From: DATJZH01 sp052146815
GTDB taxonomy: Bacteria > Actinomycetota > Actinomycetes > Streptosporangiales > Streptosporangiaceae
Assembly: GCA_052146815.1 (NCBI GenBank)
Contig: JBKQMG010000134.1
Location: forward strand, 34,281 to 98,280
Direction of reading: 5' to 3'
DNA: 64,000 nt
A program made the translations under genes and the position numbers. This document shows positions 59,788 through 64,000 of this stretch, one piece after another. How positions within the stretch are numbered: the stretch's first letter is position 1; every line of letters starts with the position of its first letter. Under the pieces are notes generated by a model, which was not told the origin of the DNA, searched no databases, and saw only the letters and a program-made list of their open reading frames with translations.

Positions 59788-60876
59788 ATGACATCGCCGG
59801 GAGTGTTCGCCGACTTGCGGGCACAGCGCGCCTGCTGGCATCCGGTCGCCTTCGCCGCCGACGTCAGCGACCGGCCGGTCAGCGCTGACCTGCTCGGCGA
59901 GCCGCTCGTGGTGTGGCGGGGACCCGACGGCCGCCCGCGGGTGATGTCGGACCTGTGCGTGCATCGCGGCACCGCCCTCTCGCTGGGCCGGATCCGCGGT
60001 GACGAGCTTGTCTGCGCCTACCACGGCTGGCGCTACGCGGCCGACGGCCGGTGCGTCGCCATTCCGCAGCTTGCCGACCCGGGCCGGGTGCCGGCCAAGG
60101 CGCGGGTCGCGGCCTTCCGGGCGCAGGAGCGCTACGGGCTCATCTGGGTCGCGCTGGAGGAGCCGCGGTGGCCGCTGCCGGAGGTGCCCGAACTGGAGGA
60201 CGGCTCGTGGGTTACTGTTCCCGCCGGGCCCTACCGCTGGAACTGCGACGCCGCGCGACAGGTGGAGAATTTCACCGACTTCGGGCACTTCCCCTGGGTG
60301 CACCCGGGGCTGCTCGGGGACCCCGACCGGCCTGTCGTCCCCCGTTATGAGGTGCGGACCAAGGGCCATGTGCTGCACTACTCGATCGTCCGGCCCGAGG
60401 CGCCCAACAGCGAGGACTTCCCGGTGTTCGCCAACGAGCAGGCCGGGCCGCCCGAGCGCCGCAGCCGCTACGAGCTGCACCTGCCTTACACGATCGTGCT
60501 GCGGCTGGGCTGGGGCGGCGAGCGGGGCATGGTGTACTTCTTCGCCTCCCAGCCCGCGGCCGCCGACCGGTGCGCCGGGTACGTCGTCATCGGCCGCAAC
60601 TACAACCTCGGCCAGCCCGAACGGGTAATCCAGGACTTCGAGGACACCATCTTCGGGCAGGACCAGGTCGTCGTGGAGTCGCAGCGGCCCGAGCGGGTGC
60701 CGTTCGACCTGGCGGCCGAGCTGCACCTGAAGTTCGACGGCGTCGCCGTCGCCTACCGCAAGGCCATGCGCGGCCTCGGCCTCTCGCAGAACCAGCCTCC
60801 GCCTGACGGCGGGACGGGCGCGGTTCAGCCGCCGTCGCCGTCCGCGCGCCCGGCCAGGTTCTCGGGCAGCCGGTAG
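59788..60876 (+). CDS. Rieske non-heme iron oxygenase
   Basis: 362 residues from ATG 59788. Rieske cluster: SDLCVHRGTALSLGRI (Cys-x-His) and LVCAYHGWRYAADGRCV (Cys-x2-His). The catalytic domain has RQVENFTDFGHFPWVHPGLL, which holds the Asp and both His ligands of the mononuclear iron, and YVVIGRNYNLGQPERVIQDF. It belongs to the VanA-like group of ring-hydroxylating or demethylating oxygenases. No reductase gene is adjacent, so electrons come from a general ferredoxin reductase. Substrate unknown. The tail after residue 330 is disordered. Confidence 0.9.
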   Translation: MTSPGVFADLRAQRACWHPVAFAADVSDRPVSADLLGEPLVVWRGPDGRPRVMSDLCVHRGTALSLGRIRGDELVCAYHGWRYAADGRCVAIPQLADPGRVPAKARVAAFRAQERYGLIWVALEEPRWPLPEVPELEDGSWVTVPAGPYRWNCDAARQVENFTDFGHFPWVHPGLLGDPDRPVVPRYEVRTKGHVLHYSIVRPEAPNSEDFPVFANEQAGPPERRSRYELHLPYTIVLRLGWGGERGMVYFFASQPAAADRCAGYVVIGRNYNLGQPERVIQDFEDTIFGQDQVVVESQRPERVPFDLAAELHLKFDGVAVAYRKAMRGLGLSQNQPPPDGGTGAVQPPSPSARPARFSGSR

Positions 60877-60948
60877 AACTCCTGCATGCTGACCGACCCG
60901 GCGGGGTGACCGCGGACGTCCCCGGCCATGCGCTCGGCGCCGCTGCAG

Positions 60949-61012
60949 GTCAGGCGCGCAGCAGGTCAGGAGCGCAGCAGGTCAGGAGCGCAGCATTTCA
61001 GGAGCGCAGCGG
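60949..61012. repeat. Four 16-base tandem repeats at 3' end of kinase gene
   Basis: GTCAGGAGCGCAGCAG-like units follow one another: 60949, 60965, 60981 and 60997, with one or a few changes each. The last one overlaps the stop codon (60998-61000) and final codons of the minus-strand histidine kinase, so the repeat may have grown out of its coding end. Confidence 0.9.
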
Positions 61013-63607
61013 CAGGCAGACCCGGAAGGTCGTGCCGCTGCCTGCGGTGCTCCGGACCTCGACCTGCCCGCCGTGCAGCTCGGTGATCGCCTTCACGACG
61101 GACAGTCCGAGGCCCGTACCCGGCACGCCGGCCGTCCGGGCATTGGACGCGCGCGTGAACCGGTCGAAGACATGGCCGAGCTCACCGGCCGGTATGCCGA
61201 TGCCGGCGTCCTCGACGTCGATCAGCCACCGCAGGTTCTCATAGCGGGCAGTGATCAGGACCCGGCCATCCCGGCGGGAGAACTTGACCGCGTTGGAAAT
61301 GAGGTTGTCGAAGACCTGCCGCAGGCGAAGCTCGTCGCCGTGCACCGGCGGCCCGTCCTGCGCGGAGACTTCGATGCTGATGCCGCGCTGCGCGGCGCTG
61401 GCTGTTCCCGACTTCGCGGCCTGCGCCACCAGAGCGGGCACCGACAGCGGGGCGACTGCCAGCGGCATGAGGCCGGACTCGATCCGGCTCAGCAGCAGCA
61501 GCTCGCCGACCATGGCGAGCAGCCGCTCCGCGTTGCGCTGGACGATATCCAGCGATTCCGCGGTGTCCGGCGTGACGCCCTGGTCATCGCGGCGGATCAT
61601 CTCGACGAAGGACACGATCGAGATGAGCGGGGTGCGAAGCTCGTGCGACACCGTGGCGAGGAACTGGGTCCTCTCGTCGTCCAGTTCCCGCAGCCGGGCG
61701 TTCTGCTCTGCGAGCTGCTCGCGGGCCAGCTCGGCCAGCTCGCGTGCGGTAAGCTCGGCGGCGAGCATCCGCTCGCGCTGCTGCTCCATCGCCTTCTGGC
61801 TGGACACATCCCAGGCCAGCCACAGGTCGCCGCGGTACTCGCCGTCGACGAGCACGGGCCAGTAGTCGCACTCGAACGTGCGGCCGTCCGCGCAGGCCAT
61901 CTGCTGTCCGGCGGCCGGCTGGCGGCGGACCAGCGCCTCGCTGGTCCGCCGGACAAACTCGGCAGGCTCGGCGAATACGGTCTTGATCCGGCCTACCAGT
62001 CCGGTCACCGGAGTGCCGGTCAGCTCACCCGGATCGTCATCGATGTCGAACAAGGCGCAGAAGCTCTGGTTCAGCTGCGTGACCGCGCCCTGCTCGTCGG
62101 CGAAAAGCACTCCGGGGATCGCCGCGGCGATCAGGCTGCGCAGGCGCTCGGTCTGATCGGCGAGATTGCGGCGGGCCTGGCTCTCGGTGGCAAGCAGCCG
62201 GGCCCGCTCCTGTTCCTGCCGCTTGCGCTCGGAGACGTTCGTGATCGCCGCCAGGCCGCCCTGCGGCCGGCCGTCGGCGTCCTGGAGGGCAACGACAGAA
62301 GCGTTCACCCAGACGTCCTCGTCGCCCGACGGCCGCAGGCGGCAGTCGGTATGCAGCTCAGTACCGAGCGCGAAGGCAGTAGCCCGCTCCTGCTCGACCC
62401 GCTCGACGTCGCCGGGGTGCAGCGCCCGGGTCCAGCTGCCGCCGAGCGCGTCGGGCCCGGTCAGGCCGGTCAGCTCGCACCAGCGGTCGTTGACGAAGAC
62501 GATTCGTCCCGAGAGGTCAGTCTGCATGATGCCGACCGGCGCCACCTCGGCCAGCAGCCGGAACCGTGCCTCACTGTCGGCCAGCGCGGCATGCGCGACC
62601 TCAAGCTCGGTGAGGTCGCGCAGGAACCCGCAGAAGTGAACCTGGCCCTCGATGGTCATCGGCACGGGCGTCAGCTCGGCGGTGAGCTGCGTGCCGTCAC
62701 TGCGCAGGACGGGCACGCGCATCCGGCCCGCGTACTCGCCCGCATCCCCCTCGCGCAGGTAGGCGTCCGCGTGCCGCTCGAACCGGGACCGCTCGCCCGG
62801 CGGCATGAGCTCAGTCATCTGCCTGCCCAGCACGTCGTCCCGCCGGCGGCCGAAGAACGCTTCCGCGGCGGGATTGAGCTCAACGATGCGCCCGTCTGCT
62901 GCTGAAGCGACGATCGGGTCTGGTGCTCGGCGTACCAGTGCCGCACTGAGCGCGCTGCGCTCGGCCAGGGTGGCCGCGTCGTGGCTGTGCCGGAGCCGGG
63001 CGGCGATAATCGACGCCAGGGCGCAGGCGGCCGAACCGGTCTCCTCGTCCCAGCCCTCGGGATCGCCGACCAGCGCGACGAGAACCGGCGGCCCGTCCGG
63101 AAGCGCCGCCGAAAGCGCCAGCAGGACACCCTCGCTCGGATCCGCCGCGGACCTGGGCGCGGCGAGCATTCCCCGCACGATGCCGCCGGCCGCGGCGGCG
63201 TCCCGGCGCTGGTGGTGCAGCGTCCTGACGCTGGCCAGGATCGCGGGATCCGCAGCCGCCTGGCACGGCGATGCGCCGAGGACGGCGAGCTGGCCTGGCG
63301 CCGGGCATTGCAGCGCCAGCGCTGCTCTGGCGCCGAAACAGGCGGCCAGGTGCTTCAGCACAGCGGTCAGCGCGTCAGGCGCCGCATCGCCGGGCAGCAG
63401 CCGCTCGGCGGCCCGCTCCAGGAACACGACCGGCGAGCAAGCTGCCCCGCTGCTGGCCGCGCTCTCGCTGACACCCTGCTTGCTGGCCGGCTCCTTGCGG
63501 GCCGGCTCCTTGCCCGCCGCACCTGCGCGTGACCGCTTGGCTTCGCCGTTGCCCTGCGGCTCGCCGTCCGCGCCGCCGGCGATCTGACCGGATGGTGATG
63601 CGCCCAT
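60998..63607 (-). CDS. Multi-PAS sensor histidine kinase
   Basis: 869 residues from ATG 63607 (MGASPSG); the frame reaches 63724 but the extra part is Arg-rich. Order: GAF-like region (about 60-210), PAS1 (LVRRAPDPIVASAADGRIVE), PAS2 (EVAPVGIMQTDLSGRIVFVN), PAS3 (AAIPGVLFADEQGAVTQLNQ), a coiled coil, HisKA FLATVSHELRTPLISIVSF, and HATPase boxes VFDNLISNAVKFS, VEDAGIGIP and GTGLGLSVVKAI. There is no membrane helix, so it senses cytosolic signals, perhaps redox or light. No response regulator is adjacent (orphan). Its stop lies in a tandem repeat. Confidence 0.92.
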   Translation of the reverse strand: MGASPSGQIAGGADGEPQGNGEAKRSRAGAAGKEPARKEPASKQGVSESAASSGAACSPVVFLERAAERLLPGDAAPDALTAVLKHLAACFGARAALALQCPAPGQLAVLGASPCQAAADPAILASVRTLHHQRRDAAAAGGIVRGMLAAPRSAADPSEGVLLALSAALPDGPPVLVALVGDPEGWDEETGSAACALASIIAARLRHSHDAATLAERSALSAALVRRAPDPIVASAADGRIVELNPAAEAFFGRRRDDVLGRQMTELMPPGERSRFERHADAYLREGDAGEYAGRMRVPVLRSDGTQLTAELTPVPMTIEGQVHFCGFLRDLTELEVAHAALADSEARFRLLAEVAPVGIMQTDLSGRIVFVNDRWCELTGLTGPDALGGSWTRALHPGDVERVEQERATAFALGTELHTDCRLRPSGDEDVWVNASVVALQDADGRPQGGLAAITNVSERKRQEQERARLLATESQARRNLADQTERLRSLIAAAIPGVLFADEQGAVTQLNQSFCALFDIDDDPGELTGTPVTGLVGRIKTVFAEPAEFVRRTSEALVRRQPAAGQQMACADGRTFECDYWPVLVDGEYRGDLWLAWDVSSQKAMEQQRERMLAAELTARELAELAREQLAEQNARLRELDDERTQFLATVSHELRTPLISIVSFVEMIRRDDQGVTPDTAESLDIVQRNAERLLAMVGELLLLSRIESGLMPLAVAPLSVPALVAQAAKSGTASAAQRGISIEVSAQDGPPVHGDELRLRQVFDNLISNAVKFSRRDGRVLITARYENLRWLIDVEDAGIGIPAGELGHVFDRFTRASNARTAGVPGTGLGLSVVKAITELHGGQVEVRSTAGSGTTFRVCLPLRS

Positions 63608-63877
63608 GAACACGGCCCCCCGCCCAGCGCGCTCACGATGATGGAGCAGCAGGCCGCCGTGGCGGCGGTGCGCCCGGGAGCCGCCGCCACGGCGGCGCCG
63701 GGCGGTCCTGCGCTGTCGGGCCACTCTTACCCGAGACGGCCTGGCCCAATCCGTTCCTACTACCGTCAGTCGTTATAAGACTACTCAAGGTCACAACATG
63801 AAAAGAGGACAGTCCGGCCGGATGCTCTGTACTACGCTGCGTAGGGGACCGGTGCGGACCGGCCGTCAGGAGGGTCA

Positions 63878-64000
63878 GTGCCCCATGTGCGGACGGCCAG
63901 AGCCCGGACATTAGCGCTGGCGCTCGGTGCCCTGGCGGCCGTCCTGCTCGCGGCACTGGCCCTGACCCGCGGCTCTGCGCCCCCAGCCATCCAGTCCGGC
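63878..64000 (+). CDS. Secreted or anchored protein, N-terminal part only
   Basis: 41 codons from GTG 63878 with AGGAGGG just upstream. RTARARTLALALGALAAVLL and AALALTRGSAPPAIQSG form a typical signal peptide or anchor. The gene runs off the right edge, so its function cannot be read. The 270 bases between it and the kinase gene form a divergent promoter region with AT-rich stretches (63765-63800). Confidence 0.7.
   Translation, partial: MPHVRTARARTLALALGALAAVLLAALALTRGSAPPAIQSG

Noticed and set aside
1..64000. CRISPR arrays, tRNA genes, transposases or prophage modules
   Set aside because: The tandem repeats seen (31861, 60949) have no spacers; no cloverleaf, transposase motif, integrase or phage structural gene was recognised.

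Overview
The window is GC-rich throughout, with GTG/TTG starts, many 4-base start/stop overlaps (ATGA, GTGA), a sigma-K/RskA-like pair, a Tad pilus locus ending in a LysM-BTAD protein, and a Rv2228c-like RNase H/phosphatase fusion. This is the chromosome of an actinobacterium (Actinomycetota). The genus cannot be fixed from this sequence. I saw no tRNA or rRNA gene, CRISPR array, intact insertion sequence or prophage.

Layout. 1-5.9 kb: YihY-type membrane protein (cut by the left edge), a double DUF427 protein, head-to-head relics of a TetR regulator and an SDR, a secreted phosphoesterase, CsbD, an MFS exporter behind a MarR-type operator, and HdeD. 6-9.3 kb: CtaG, oxidase subunit III and an oxidase subunit I that has lost its N-terminal third. 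9.3-16.7 kb: ordinary genes (DUF2252, PPK2, GNAT, tyrosine phosphatase, DUF664, gamma-glutamyltransferase). 16.7-20.4 kb: a decayed ribosomal-protection GTPase, then a tight three-gene operon coding for a coiled-coil protein, a BrxC/BrxD-type pseudo-ATPase and an intact BrxC/BrxD-type ATPase. 20.5-25.9 kb: RNase P RNA, a histone H1-like Lys/Ala protein, RNase H/phosphatase with its zinc-ribbon partner, a flavin/F420-type oxidoreductase, and anti-sigma and sigma factors divergent from a membrane-fused sulfite-oxidase-like enzyme. 27.9-29.9 kb: an alpha/beta hydrolase lacking its nucleophile and a TetR regulator.

30.3-38.6 kb is a probable trans-membrane flavin electron-transfer module: a Ser-rich anchored protein, ApbE flavin transferase, cytochrome b-like membrane protein, NuoF-like protein, ferredoxin, and an OmpR-type regulator with its kinase, interrupted by an ABC-2 transporter. 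A 23-base element with an 11-base direct repeat lies upstream of both the Ser-rich/apbE pair and the response regulator (19/23 identical), which ties the two-component system to the redox genes.

38.8-46.2 kb: GNAT, a G1 glutamic peptidase, a UbiE-like methyltransferase with a UbiA-like membrane protein, a secreted seven-blade propeller and a kinase-like/flippase-like membrane protein. 46.3-58.7 kb: a complete Tad/Flp pilus locus on the minus strand (prepilin peptidase, lipoprotein, secreted protein, CpaB, TadZ/CpaE, CpaF, TadB, TadC, Flp, three TadE/G-like pseudopilins, LysM-BTAD). 58.7-64 kb: an ArsR regulator with a truncated AHSA1 partner, a Rieske oxygenase, a multi-PAS histidine kinase and the start of a secreted protein.

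The best candidate for an undescribed system is the 17.3-20.4 kb ATPase/pseudo-ATPase operon. The flavin module and its shared regulatory element come second.
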